Assembly: GCA_039180675.1 (NCBI GenBank)
Contig: JBCDDC010000006.1
Coordinates: 1-64,000 of the forward strand
DNA length: 64,000 nt
Direction: 5' to 3'
Source of the DNA: Thermohalobaculum sp039180675
GTDB lineage: Bacteria; Pseudomonadota; Alphaproteobacteria; Rhodobacterales; Rhodobacteraceae
A program made the translations under genes and the position numbers. Under the pieces are notes generated by a model. The model was given only the letters and a program-made list of their open reading frames with translations, was not told the DNA's origin and did no database searches. Of this stretch, positions 1 through 11,500 are shown piece by piece; the stretch's first letter is position 1; the number at the start of each line of letters is the position of its first letter.

Positions 1-423
1 CGTATCCGTCTCTACGACCGTGCTTGTGTCGATGCGCACAAATTCATCCGAAACAATCGGAGAGCCGCCCTCGCTGGCGTCGAAGATCCACAGAGGCCTT
101 GTCATGGTCACAACGTTGCCGACGCTGTACGGCCCTGCGGGGCTCGCCACGGGAGGCACTAGGGCCAAGGCTCTGCCAGGGGCGGCGGCTAGTTGAGCCG
201 TCGTGAACTGAAACGTACCCGGGCCGGTCGAGAACGGACCGCCGTTGTAGTTCTCGTATTCCGGCCAGCCCGTAACATCTACGGTGATCGTCGTGCCATC
301 TGTGGTCCAAGACGGCGTGCCATCACCCTCGACATTCAGCGTCAGGAAGCCGGCGCTGGAGAGCAGGCCAAATCGCCGGCCGACTTGACACATGTCGCCG
401 TGGTTGAGCCAACCTTCGCGCAT
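1..423 (-). CDS. Phage virion-region protein, partial (C-terminus beyond left edge)
   Basis: An open minus-strand frame of 141 codons starts with ATG at 423 and runs off the left edge. The start overlaps the stop of the upstream gene as TAATG, a typical translational coupling in this operon. The visible N-terminal part begins MREGWLNHGDMCQVG and is rich in Gly, Thr and Pro, as in beta-structured virion proteins. I do not recognise a family. Its position after the tail fibre gene suggests a virion or tail-tip component, or the start of the lysis/host-recognition region; this is inference from order only. Confidence 0.7.
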   Translation of the reverse strand, partial: MREGWLNHGDMCQVGRRFGLLSSAGFLTLNVEGDGTPSWTTDGTTITVDVTGWPEYENYNGGPFSTGPGTFQFTTAQLAAAPGRALALVPPVASPAGPYSVGNVVTMTRPLWIFDASEGGSPIVSDEFVRIDTSTVVETDT

Positions 424-719
424 TACGATGTCTGACCGCTGTAGATGCTCAGGTCCGCCAGGGCATGGACGTAGACGCGGTCAGCGCCAGTGACGCCGTT
501 GAACAGTGCTGACAAGCTCTGCCCGACAACGCGCTCTCCTGCCGATACAGTTACTCCGAGCCGAGATGCGCTGCTTGGCGGGGTTTCGCCAGCGGCCCCC
601 TGAAGCAGGAAGGCGCCGTTCAGCGCCTCAAACGACACGGTAGCGACGACCTCGCCGCTCTGGCCGAGCAGGGTCCAGCCGTCAGCGATGTTCAGGTCCG
701 TGGGTCCAACTTGAGCCAT
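423..719 (-). CDS. Small phage protein, 98 aa, unknown function
   Basis: The predicted protein is 98 aa with alternating hydrophobic and small residues and no cysteine, consistent with a small beta-rich structural or decoration protein. An SD-like GGAGAT lies just upstream of the ATG at 719. It is coupled to the following gene by a TAATG overlap and sits 9 bp downstream of the 138-aa gene, so it belongs to the tail-fibre end of the late operon. No motif identifies a function. Confidence 0.7.
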   Translation of the reverse strand: MAQVGPTDLNIADGWTLLGQSGEVVATVSFEALNGAFLLQGAAGETPPSSASRLGVTVSAGERVVGQSLSALFNGVTGADRVYVHALADLSIYSGQTS

Positions 720-728
720 GGAGATCTC

Positions 729-1145
729 CTATGTGATCTTGGACGCGGCAATGAAGGCGGCGTCGAGAACTTGCGAGTCAGTGATGTTGATCGGCGGCAG
801 GGCGGCGAGAGCAATCAGTTGCGGGTTGCTCCGCTCGAAGCGTGTCGCGCCGCGGAACCGGATCTGATCTTCTTCGGGAAGTGCGTTGATCGTCGCCTGG
901 ATATCGGCGTTGTCGAGGCCGTTCGGGACGCCAAGCGCTAGAAGCTGCAGACTTAGCTGCACACGAGACACCGACTCTGGTACGACCTCGGCCACGGGGG
1001 CGTCCGCGGGGGAGAGGAAGATGCCTGAGACCTTCCTGAACCCGATGCCGACGGCATCGTTGACAACCTCATATCCGGGAACCACCTGATCCGAGACGAT
1101 CACGTCGGTTACGACCCCGGCTCCATCGACCTTCGCATACCGCAT
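729..1145 (-). CDS. Phage tail-fibre-linked protein, 138 aa, unknown function
   Basis: The protein opens with MRYAKVDGAGVVTDVIVSDQ, a style (a short statement of the value, then 'V.NVIV..') common to small proteins found beside phage tail fibres. A helical second half follows (roughly residues 60-138). Its start overlaps the stop of the tail fibre gene by 1 bp at 1145, which implies coupled translation. A tail-fibre accessory or assembly role is a reasonable guess from position, but no catalytic or binding motif is visible. Confidence 0.7.
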   Translation of the reverse strand: MRYAKVDGAGVVTDVIVSDQVVPGYEVVNDAVGIGFRKVSGIFLSPADAPVAEVVPESVSRVQLSLQLLALGVPNGLDNADIQATINALPEEDQIRFRGATRFERSNPQLIALAALPPINITDSQVLDAAFIAASKIT

Positions 1146-2446
1146 CAGACACGCTCCAAGAGTATGATCCGCCCGTTCGCGCCGTCACCGCCAGCCGTGT
1201 CAAACCCGGTGCCATTGCTGACGTGAAGAGCCCCGCCGCCGCCTGCGCCCGGCCTGTTTCCAGAGGCTCCAGCTAGCCTCGAGCTTGCCACAGCGGTTTG
1301 CTGCTCGGGACCACCACCGCCGTATGGCCCGTCTCCGCCGCGACCTGAAACTTGGGCAATGCCGTGCGTTCCCCTTTGTCCGATCAACAATTCAAAGGCC
1401 AGGCTGGATCCCGAGTTGCGATCTTGGATTGCCTGATTGCCGCGCCTGCCGCCCCTGCCACCTCCAGCGGTGATGCTGAAGAAGCCGTCGCTCGCCGTGG
1501 TTGCGCCGCCGTTGGTACCGGCAGCATCGGCAACACCCACCCCGCCAGCACCAACGGTCAGGCTGAACGATGTGACACCATCGCTTGATCGCCAGTCCGA
1601 TACGTTCTGGTCTCCAGAGTTTCCACCTGAAGAGGAAAGATCAAAGCCTCCTGCGCCGCCACCGCCACCACCCCCTCCGATAACGATGAATTTGTGCTCA
1701 CCGCACAGCGGGTTCGGCACGACGCTCAGGTTCGTGCTATCGAAGATCCTCTGGAATGTTGCGTGTCTGGGGTAAAAGGCATTGTCATCAAGGGGATCGA
1801 TTACGCCTAGACGCCTCCATGCAGCGTTGTCGGGAGAGCGCATGTTTACCTCGTAAACATCGATCTCCGTTGTGTTGACCCATATCTGGCCTGGAAAAGT
1901 AGGGGTCGGCGCAGTGCCTGAAACGACGATGTAGTCGACCTCCTCAACGCCTGCGATTGCCCGAATTTCATCGTCAGAAAGACCTATGTTCGTACGGGCT
2001 GCAAGGGGGCCTTGGGTCAGTGCGCCGATCACAAATCCCGCATTGACACCAATATTCTCTCGAGCCTGCGGCCCGTTCGTGGCAAGTGCCGCAATGATTT
2101 CAGCGTCTGTACGGGGCTCAAACTGCTCGCCGCCTTCGCCGACGATGGTGACCACACCCGTGGATACATCCAACGTCTTGATCGCAATCCAATTGCCGGC
2201 CTGATACTCGTAGAGCGTGCGTTCATTGCCATTCTGAATAACGATACGCTCAAGCTCATTCGCTTCTGCTGGAAGTGTGTCTCGAGGATAGCGGCGAGCA
2301 TCGCGCCAGACCTGCTGCAGATCGACATAGCCACGCTGAACCTCGGTATCGACCTCGCCCGGCTGAACCGTGGTCTGGCCAAGAGTGACGCGTCCAGAGA
2401 TGGTTTCTTGCTGAACCGCTGTGTTTTGCGACCGATCTAGCGTCAT
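1145..2446 (-). CDS. Tail fibre/tip protein with glycine-rich C-terminal adhesin-like domain
   Basis: This 433-aa protein has a slender N-terminal half (about 1-200) with short repeats of the type 'ARENIGV' and 'ARTNIGL', typical of tail-fibre shafts. A small central domain contains FPGQIWVNTTE. From about residue 250 onward there is a domain packed with polyglycine blocks (eight consecutive Gly at about 253-260, then GAGGVG, GGGRGGRRG, GRGGDGPYGGGGP, GAGGGGA) that ends GGDGANGRIILLE. Such blocks and this ending are known from the glycine-rich tip domains of tail fibres and of T2/S16-type adhesins, where polyglycine helices form a sandwich and loops bind the receptor. Receptor binding is therefore the likely role. 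It lies directly downstream of the giant polyvalent gene. Confidence 0.85.
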   Translation of the reverse strand: MTLDRSQNTAVQQETISGRVTLGQTTVQPGEVDTEVQRGYVDLQQVWRDARRYPRDTLPAEANELERIVIQNGNERTLYEYQAGNWIAIKTLDVSTGVVTIVGEGGEQFEPRTDAEIIAALATNGPQARENIGVNAGFVIGALTQGPLAARTNIGLSDDEIRAIAGVEEVDYIVVSGTAPTPTFPGQIWVNTTEIDVYEVNMRSPDNAAWRRLGVIDPLDDNAFYPRHATFQRIFDSTNLSVVPNPLCGEHKFIVIGGGGGGGGAGGFDLSSSGGNSGDQNVSDWRSSDGVTSFSLTVGAGGVGVADAAGTNGGATTASDGFFSITAGGGRGGRRGNQAIQDRNSGSSLAFELLIGQRGTHGIAQVSGRGGDGPYGGGGPEQQTAVASSRLAGASGNRPGAGGGGALHVSNGTGFDTAGGDGANGRIILLERV

Positions 2447-2449
2447 TCA

Positions 2450-2471
2450 TTGGCCTCCTGCTCAAGGCCAA
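2450..2471 (-). promoter_or_regulatory. Inverted repeat overlapping the ribosome binding site of the tail fibre gene
   Basis: On the minus strand, arms TTGGCCT and AGGCCAA (perfect 7 bp) enclose an 8-nt loop. The loop and 3' arm contain the AGGAGG Shine-Dalgarno of the tail fibre gene, whose ATG is at 2446. The hairpin could lower translation of the fibre, or act as a weak transcription attenuator after the 11.5-kb giant gene. There is no U tract, so a standard terminator is unlikely. Confidence 0.45.
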
Positions 2472-2503
2472 TCTATCATCGGTCGATCACGTGGTGCGGC
2501 GCC

Positions 2504-5500
2504 TCATCGAAGGCCTGCTTTTTCCATTTTTCTAATGGCCTGGACGTAGGCGCGGTTGAATTTCAGCATCGCCGCAGCCTCAATCTTGTCGTACTTCTCG
2601 CGCTGCGCCTTAGACAGCTCCCGGCGACCGCCCATCGCGCGCAACTGGCTTCGCATCTTGCGAAGGGTCCTTTCGGCATCGCGAAGAGGCTCATCAAGAA
2701 CGGCCGCAAACCAGGCGAGATCGCGCGGCGGCTTCTCGCCAGCCTTCTCGTAGCGCTTCACAGCCGCCTTTGCCTCGCGGTGCTCCTGACGACGATCATA
2801 GTATCGGCTGCGGTCCATCCACGCGCCCGAGGGCGAATAGACGATCTTTGCCAATGGGATATCCCGGCTTTCGAACTCATCGAACTCGCCCATCGCGCCC
2901 TTGATGGTGACGTCCACGAGGCCGCCTACGAAGCGTCCCATCCCGCCAGTCGCCGCCGAAGCGATGTGATCAAGATGCTCTGGCGACACGTCGATCAGAC
3001 CAGGCATCGCCTCATCTCCGCCGGTCAGATCGCTCATTGTCTTTGCAATCGCGATCGAGGCATCGGTCGCGCCGGGGCCGAATTTGGCGAAGTCCGGGCC
3101 GGGGGCTGCGAGTTTGAACGGGCTGACAATCGGACGGCCTAGCCAATCATGGTTCGCGCCGATCTCATAAGCGGGCTTGAACACCGTTGGCGTGATCGCG
3201 TGCGTGAGCGTGTGACCGCCGATCGGGAAGAACGACGTCAGGGCCGAGCCCGCGAGGTTCTTGAACGCGTCCGAGCCCGTGGTTTTGCCCCGGCTCATCT
3301 TCGCCAGTTGGTCGCCCAGATAGACGAACACGTTATAGCCGTAGGGCAGGGGCACCGTCAGTGCATCTTCGCTGTTCGGCCCGGCCATGAATGTCAGGTT
3401 CATCGCCTTCTTGAACTCCGGGATGTTGTCGTAGGCGAGCGTGCCTTCCTCGTCTTCCTCGGAGATCGCGGCGTTGAGCATGTGGGTCAGGAACCCGATC
3501 GCGACCAACCCTGCCGCCGCCTGGCGTCCCCTCCGGCCCGAGAGAACGCGGAAGATGACCTGCGTCGACTGCACGTTGGCGTTGAAGAACATGAACCATG
3601 CGTTCAGGGCCGAGCCATATTCCCCGCGCCGGTTGAAGTTCACCGTCAGGTTCTTGGCGATCGAGGCCGCGCGTTGTTCGCTATAGCCACGCTTTCTGAG
3701 CGCGGCGTATGTCGAGAGGCGGACCGCATTGTCCACGGCGAGGTTCGCCCGCTCGATGAAGCCCAGGATCGGATTGTTCTCGGGCGTGATCCGGATCCAC
3801 TTCGATGCGCGCATCAGCGGCGACCCGGCGATCAGATCCACGCGCTTCTTCATCAGGCGCATGGTTTCCTCGGGCTGGTCGAGCTTGAAGAACGACACCT
3901 TGCCGCCGACACGGCTGTACTCGTCGAACCACTTCTGCCACTCGGTATCGCGCGCGCCCTCGAGCCCCCCATATGACCCACGGAGCGCGCGGCCGTAGTT
4001 GGCGGCGACCTCGCGGATCAAGCCCTTCTGGTCCTTGAACTCTGACCCCAGGTTGAAGCCTGCCGTCACAGCGTCACGGAAGGCATTCCGAACGATGAAG
4101 TTCGGGTCGAGCATCGTGTTGGTCATGGACAGGAAGCGCGTTGCCGCGGACAGCATTTGCAGGCCAAAGCCCATCTGATCTGCGCCCATGGTGCCGGCGG
4201 CGCGGGCGAGGCGCTGGTCATGGAATACGATGCGGTGCTCTTCGCCGTCGATCTTCACCGCCATCTCGTTGTCGGCCATGAAGAGCGAAAGCGGGTTCTC
4301 CGCCATGTAGTCGACAAGCCCTGTCGAGGCGTTGAAGTATTTCCGCATCTTCGGCTTCTTCACCGTCCAGAGGTTCTTCGAAGAGTGCTCCGATGCCAGC
4401 TTGTGAAGAGCCTGACCGACGCGGTTCTTCTCGGAGCGGATTGCCACTTCCTGCGCCTGAACCAGCGCTCCGATCAGCGGGTTATAGGCCTCAGACCTAC
4501 GGCCCAGCGCCTGCTTGGTCTCCTTCCCGCGCGCCCCATATCCCCGGCCGACGCCCGCAAGATCGAGGTACCCGTCCGAGAAGTCGGAGTCCGCGAAGCC
4601 CTTGAGCGGAACATAGTGCTTGTACTGGCTGTCCCACTCGTCGTGCTGCTTGTCGCTGATCAGACCGGCATCACGGCGCTGCTTCAAGGTCTCAGCCCGG
4701 AGATCATCGACCATGCGGCCGATCTCCTTGTAGGTCTCTGCGTCAGCGCTCTGCGCGACACGCTCCAGGATCATCTCGGCCTCGGCGTTGCTCATGCCGG
4801 AGCCGCCATCCTCCATATCCGGGTTGATCGAAGCGATGACGGCGTTCCGCTCCTGAGCGTGCCGGGCGTAGAGGTATTCGCCGACCTGCTCGACCGAAAG
4901 CGTCTTGGACGCGGCGATCTTCTCAAGGATGGGTGTGGTGAAGTCTCGATCGATACGGTCCAGCTTGTAGCCCGCGCGCCCGGAATACATCTCCTCGGTC
5001 AGGTAGGCGTCTGCATCCTCGTTGATCTCCTGACCATGGGCCTCGAGGACCTTCTGAGCCCGCAGGACCGGCAGGAAGCGGTCTTGGATCTTCTGGCGCG
5101 CTTTGTCCACCAGATCACTGACGGCCTCGCTGCCCGCGCGCACGCGGCCCCAGATGCCATTTGCGCGCTCGATATGCTCCCAATTCGCCCGATCGGGCAG
5201 AAACGGCGCCGATGTCATGGATTGGCCGCGGCGCGAAGGGTCGATGAAGCCGGTCGGGTTTTCGCTCAGACCGGTGATATCCGGGTCGGCATCCTCTTTC
5301 GGCGCATCGCGCTTCACGCCCGATTCCGCGAGCAACTGGTCTTCGATCTCCTTGATGCCCGCGTTTAACCGGTCCAGCTCGTCTTGCTGGGTAAATTCCG
5401 GCAGGCGATCAAGCGCGGCTTCGGCCTGCTTTGCCTTCTCGGCGTAGGCATCGCGTTGGATGGCGGCTCGCTGTGCTGCGGTGTCGATCGACGAGACCGG

Positions 5501-8500
5501 GCCTTCCAGCCTGCGAGCCATGCCAACCGGTGTGTCCGAGACAGTGACCGACGCTTCCAGCCCGTTGCCGTAGTCGATCGAGATCTCAGGCGTATATTCG
5601 CCGATCGATCGAACCACGCTCAGATTGACATCGAAGCCCGCAACCTCTCCGATCTTCACGTCCTCGATGCGCGTTTCGGCGTCGAGAGCCTTGCGGACCT
5701 CACGGATGACGGCTTCGCCGGCCTCTTTCCGACCGGTGTATTCGACGTCGGCAACGGTCATCTTGAACTTGTCGCCGCTGAGATCCGCCTGACGCGGGAC
5801 GAGTTCCTGCCACTTCTTCGCCTCTTCGGCCCAGAAGCCCGCGCTTTGCTTGGCTGACTTCGCCCGCTGCTGGGTCGCGTAGCGCTCGCGGACGATGCCG
5901 TCCCGACGCCGCTCGAGCATGCCGCGCTCGCCCTTCATCTCGGTCAGTTCCAGAATGCGCGGGTCGGCGGTCGACATGGCCTTGGCTTGCTCGTACTGGC
6001 TGGCCTCGCCCAGGTCGTCCATCTTGCGCACGCTCGGGTCGCCGTCAAAGAAGGCCTCGATGAACCGCGCTTTGGTCCCCATCATCTGCCACATCGTGGC
6101 GTCGTAGGTTCCCTTGGTCGAATAGTCGTAGATGCCAATCTCGCGGTTCATGTTGCCCTGCCGGACGCCGCGACCGTTGCGCTGCTCGTCATCGGCCGGG
6201 AACCAAAGAGGGTCGAGGTTGTGAATGGCCGCAAGCCGCCGCTGCGCATTCACGCCCGTGAACATGTTCTTCGAGCCGATCAGGATCCGCTTCTTGCCCT
6301 CATTCATGTCGTTGAAGAGGCGGTACCGGGCCACGGCGTTCTTGGCGTCGGAAAGATTGGCGATGTCCGAGCGAGGCACGCCGCGCGCGACCAGGCCGTT
6401 GACGATGTGCCGATGCACCGAGAAACCGGGGTTGTGCTGGGACGGGTTCACGCCCAGGGTCGAGAACACCATCTGTGTCGCTGGACCAGTCGTGAAGGGT
6501 TCGGCCTCATATCCTCCACCTTCCGCGACCTTGTAGAACGGCTGCTCTTTCGTGTCGTGGTAGATTTCAGCGATGTTGGCGATCATTTCTTCCAGCTTCG
6601 ACGCGGTGTCGGCCTGAACGTCCGGGTCCACCAGCCGCATGTCGATCGCTGCAAGACGTCCGTCGTTGATGACCGAAAGCAGGATATCATCACCGGGCGC
6701 TGGCGGGCCACCGCGCTGCTCGATCGCCACCATCCGCTCCGCAAGCTTCTCCTGGAACGCCTTGAGCTCGGGGGAGGGCTCGACCACCTGCAACTGACGC
6801 TTGCCGCCTGCAAGGCGCGGCCGGGTCACATACTGCTCGAGGTCTTTCGATGTGACCACGTCCATCTTTTGACGAACCATCAGCGATAGCTCGGCGGTAT
6901 TGATGAACTCGGCGAAGCGGGTGACCTCCTTGTATCCACCGGACGGGGTCTGCTCGAGCGCGGTCGCGGTCTGGCCGAAGGTCTGCGCCCACGCATCGAA
7001 GGTCTCGACACCCTTGGCGTCCAGCTCGGCGCTTTGAATGTACCGGCTGACCGTGAACAGTTCGGCCATGGTGTTGGTGATCGGCGTTCCCGATGCCAGG
7101 ACAAGTCCGCGGCCCGGATTGATCTTCTCCAGGTACCGCGTCTTGACGTAGAGGTCCCACGCCATCTGCGAGCCCTCGGGCGAGACGCCTTTGACGTTGC
7201 CCATCTGGGTCACGAAGTCGAGCTTGCGGAACAGGTGCGCCTCGTCGATGAAGAGCATGTCGACGCCCATCTCTTCGAAGGTGAACACCTGATCCTGACC
7301 GCGCTTCTTGCGGCTCTCCAGGCGCTGCTCGACCTTCTCCTTCATGTTTTCTAGCCGGGAGACCGTGACGCGATCGCCCCGTTCGGCTTTGGCCGTCGTG
7401 ATCGCCGCGCTGATCTCATCGACTTGCTGGTCGACCAGTTCCTTGTTGAAGGCGTCCGAGACCGGGATGAAGCCGAAACCCGTGTGGGTGATGATCACCG
7501 CGTCGAGATCCGATGCCGCCACATCGGCGATGAACTGCCGGCGTCTGTCGGTGTGGAAGTTGCGCTCATCGGCCACGCGGATCTTGGCCAGAGGATACTG
7601 CTCGTAGAACTCCTTCGTGAACTGCGCGATCATGTGATTGGGAACCGCGTACATGGGCTTCTTCACCAGCCCCAGGCGCTTTGCCTCCATGCCTGCGCCG
7701 ATCATGGCGGACGTCTTACCGGCGCCCACGGTGTGCGCCATGTAGGTGCTGCCCTCCTGGAGGATACGCGCGATCACCGCGCGCTGATGTGGGCGCCATG
7801 ACCAGTCAGACGAGACGCCCGGCGTCGTGAGGTAAGAGCCATCGTAGCTGGGAGCGACCTCGGAATTGAACCGGATGTTGTAGATCTCGGCGAGTTCTTC
7901 CGCGCGACCCTGCTCCTCCCAGAGCCATGAGCCGAACCGTTCGTTGATCTTCGCGGCCATGTCCTGCGCTGCCTGGGTGGCTTCCGCATCGAGAGTGTCG
8001 TTGCCGTCGACCTTCTTCGTGATCCTGATCGGGCGGCGGTTCATGATGAAGTCCATCAGCTTGCCGAACGGCAGCTTCGATGTTCCCCATTCCGTCTGCG
8101 CCGTCTCGCTGTGGAGATCGCCGGTGACCGACCAGCGGCCGAGCGTCCGGTTGAACTCGACCTCAAGGCTCATATCGAGATCAGCCGCGAATTCGGCATA
8201 TACCTCCGCCGGGATCCAGTTCGCGCCAGGCCGGGCCACGATCTGCGCTGGCGGGATAGGCTCGGGCTGCACGCCTTCCAGTGCGGCGACATTCTCCGCC
8301 ATGTCAGGATTGCTCGACTGAGCAGCTTGGGCCGCCTCCAGCTTCTGACGCACATTGCCGGAGAGATACCTGGACGCCGTCTCGTACTCGCCAGTCTGGG
8401 GGTTCATGAAGATCGAGCCAGCCAACTCCCTCTTGACCGTCTGCGCATCCGAGTTGGACAGGGATGCGATCTGATCAAGGTCGATTCGACCGCTGATGTT

Positions 8501-11500
8501 CAGGGCCCAGAGCAGCGCGTCCTCGGGCGAGTTGATGTCCGGGGCCTGCGCGCGGGTGATCGTGCTTTCGGTGAATACCCGCGTCTTGGACGCCTTGCCG
8601 GTCTTCTCGTCGTAGTCCTCGATCGCCCGAAGCCGATAGCTCTCTGGGTCGTCCATGAACGGCGCGACGTTGACCAGCTTCTCAGTGACCTTGTCGGGCA
8701 CGTCATCCGGGTTGAAGTCGCCGTCGTTGTAGCCTTCGAGTTTGGCAGCCTCCGCGCGGGCGGCGGCGACTTCTCGCAGGGAAGCGCCATCTTCGAGCAT
8801 CCGGGCGGCGTCGAACGTGCCCTCGTCAAACTCTAGGCTCATCGAGCGCGCGGCCTCTCGCGCCTCTTGACGAAGCCGCTCCATCTCGATCGCTGTCGGC
8901 CTGCGGTAGGTGATCTTGGCCTTGTTGATGGGGCCGTACTTCGCGACGAAAGCGTCATAGGCCCTGTTCAGCGCCTTGCGCTCCGCCTTAGCATCGCGCT
9001 CGGCCATATCGGCGGCGTAGACGTCACGCAGGGTGTCCCGGATCTGGATCAGGCCCTCGATGCGCTCCATGTCGGCGGCGCTCTTGCCGCCTTTGACACC
9101 CGCACCGCGGCGCTCAACCGGTTTTCCCTGCCGCCCGTCGAACTGATAGAGCTTGCGGTCTTTAAGGTAGAACGTGCCGGCCTTGCGCTCCTGAGAGGCA
9201 GCGTCGACCTCAGCCGCGTCTGTCTCTGCAGTTCGCCCGACCAGCACGTCCGAACCGAGGTTTGCAATGGCCGTGGTCAGATCATACTCGAGATCCTGGC
9301 CTTCGCGCGGCCTGACACCGTACCGGGGGCCGGAGATCAGTTTGTCGAACATGCCCTGCTCGCCCAGGATCATATCCGGGTTCTCGAGGAAGTATCGATT
9401 GACGTTGCCCTTCACGGTGTTGCCGTCCCGGTCCGGCAGATCGATCGCATCCACGCCAGTCCATGTGGCAGGCTTCGCCTCTTCTCCGGGCATGCGCTTG
9501 CGCAGGAAGATGATATCGGTCGTGACTTCGGTGCCGGCGAAATCCTTGAACGCGGATGACGGTAGGCGGATCGCGCCGACCAGATCAGCCCGTTCGGCCA
9601 GATACTCGCGGGCCTTGGCGTCGACCTTGTTCATGGTGCCGGCGCTGCTCACGAACGCGAGAAGCCCGCCTGGGCGAACCGCATCAAGCCCCTTCGCGAA
9701 GAAGTAGTCGTGGAGCAGGAACTTCTGCGGATAGTCCGGGTCCGACCCGATTGCCACGTCGGCAAATGGCGGGTTGCCAATGACCAGGTCGAAGGCATCG
9801 CGCGCCAGCGGTGTGCGCGTCAGGTCGGCTTCCTGGATGGTGTGCGCCGGATAGAGTTGCTTCGCGATCCGCGCGGTGATCGGGTCGATCTCGGAGCCCT
9901 GATATGTCGAGCTCCGCCGAAGCACGCCGGGCATCGTTCCCGGAAAGCCGCCGATCCCCATGCCCGGCTCGTAGATCTTGCCGCCATCGAAGCCCAGGCG
10001 CTGCACCGCGCGCCACATCGCGCGCATGACCGGCTCGGATGTGTAGAAGGCATATTGCGTGGTCTTGGCGATCGACCGGTACTCGGCGTCGGTCGTGATC
10101 TGCTTGAGCTCTTCGGCGAGGCGCTCGTAGCCCTTGGTGACGTTTCCATCAGACCCCGGCATGGCATATTTGAGCGTGCCGCCACCGCCATACCGCGCGA
10201 GGATGGCCTTCTCTTCCGGGCTGGCCAGCCTGCCTTCTTCCTCGATGATTTTGAGAGTGCGCAGCGCGGACATCGAGGCTTCGGCGCGGGCCTTCTGCCC
10301 TCCGACCGGCGCATACTCGCCGGGCTCGATGACGAAGTTCTGGGTTAGTCGGCGATCACGCTGTCGATCGCTTGCTGGCGAGCTTCCTCGACCTGCATCC
10401 TGTGAAGGTTCGGATCCTTGGACTTGTCCGCCGTCACCGTCTGCATCGCTTCCCTGATCGCTCGCTCCGCGACCATCTCCACCGTCTTGTCCTTGCGGAG
10501 TTGAACGAACTTCTTCGGGTTCTGCTCCCGCATCGCCGTCAGAACGTCCAGTTTCATCGACATCGGCGCCTCCTGTGATGGGCTGCCATGGCTCAATCGC
10601 GCGGAGCCAATCCGAAACCGCACCGGAACTGTAGCCTACAGACCTCAGATAGTCACCCAGGCGCTTCCAGAGAAGGGAGATCCGCTGGAAGAAGCGATCA
10701 ACGACGTCCTGGGCGGGCCGCGACACGAACAGATGCCGCGCAACCTGATCGGCAAACCACTCGTTGAACTCGATATCGCCACGATCCTCGACGGTGACCT
10801 TGGCGTTGTCAGGCACACCATCCGCGCGCGCTTGGCGCTCCTCCCGTCGGTTTCGACGGTCAAGGAACCGATCCTCGCCGAACTGCCGCATCGTCCCGCG
10901 GGTACGACGTTCCTCGAATTGCTTCTGGATCGCGTCCTTCGTCTCCTGCGAGGCGCTCTCGTATGTCGTGAACTCGACGGCGTGGCCGATTTCGTGAGCC
11001 AGCGTCTCGATCGAGCGGCTGACCTTGCTGGTTGGCCTCAGACCGATCAGGACTTGCTGCTTTCCGGCATCCTCAAGACCATAGCCTTGGGTCATCATGT
11101 GGCCGGTCGTGACGCCGTGCCCGGTCCTGAATGCCTTCTTCGTCTCGGTCGGCGTCGTGTATTTGAAACCCGGGATGCCCTTTGCGAGATCATCGTACAT
11201 CGCGACCACGATCTGCACGTTGTCCGTGTCAATCAGGCCCTCAATGGCTTCCTCTGCGAACTCGGTCAGATGATCGGGCACGCTCTCGGTGACCGTCAGA
11301 CCCATGTCCTTGATGGTAAGGGCCGGGGAGTTGCCCGTCTCCCCGGCCCGCTCCTGCGGAAGCCCCGACGCAGGAGCATCCGGCCGCCCAGCCGGATCTG
11401 GTGTGGTTTCAACTTCCTGAGATGCAGGCTGATCGCCATCGGGCAAGAGCGACCGCGCCCATTCGAGCATGTCCTTGGCGTCCTTGACGGCAGAAGAAGG

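Noticed and set aside
4157..5368. Long plus-strand open frame (403 aa) opposite the giant polyvalent gene
   Set aside because: It lies antisense to a frame with recognisable domains; its product is Leu/Val/Arg-rich shadow sequence with no motif and no ribosome site.
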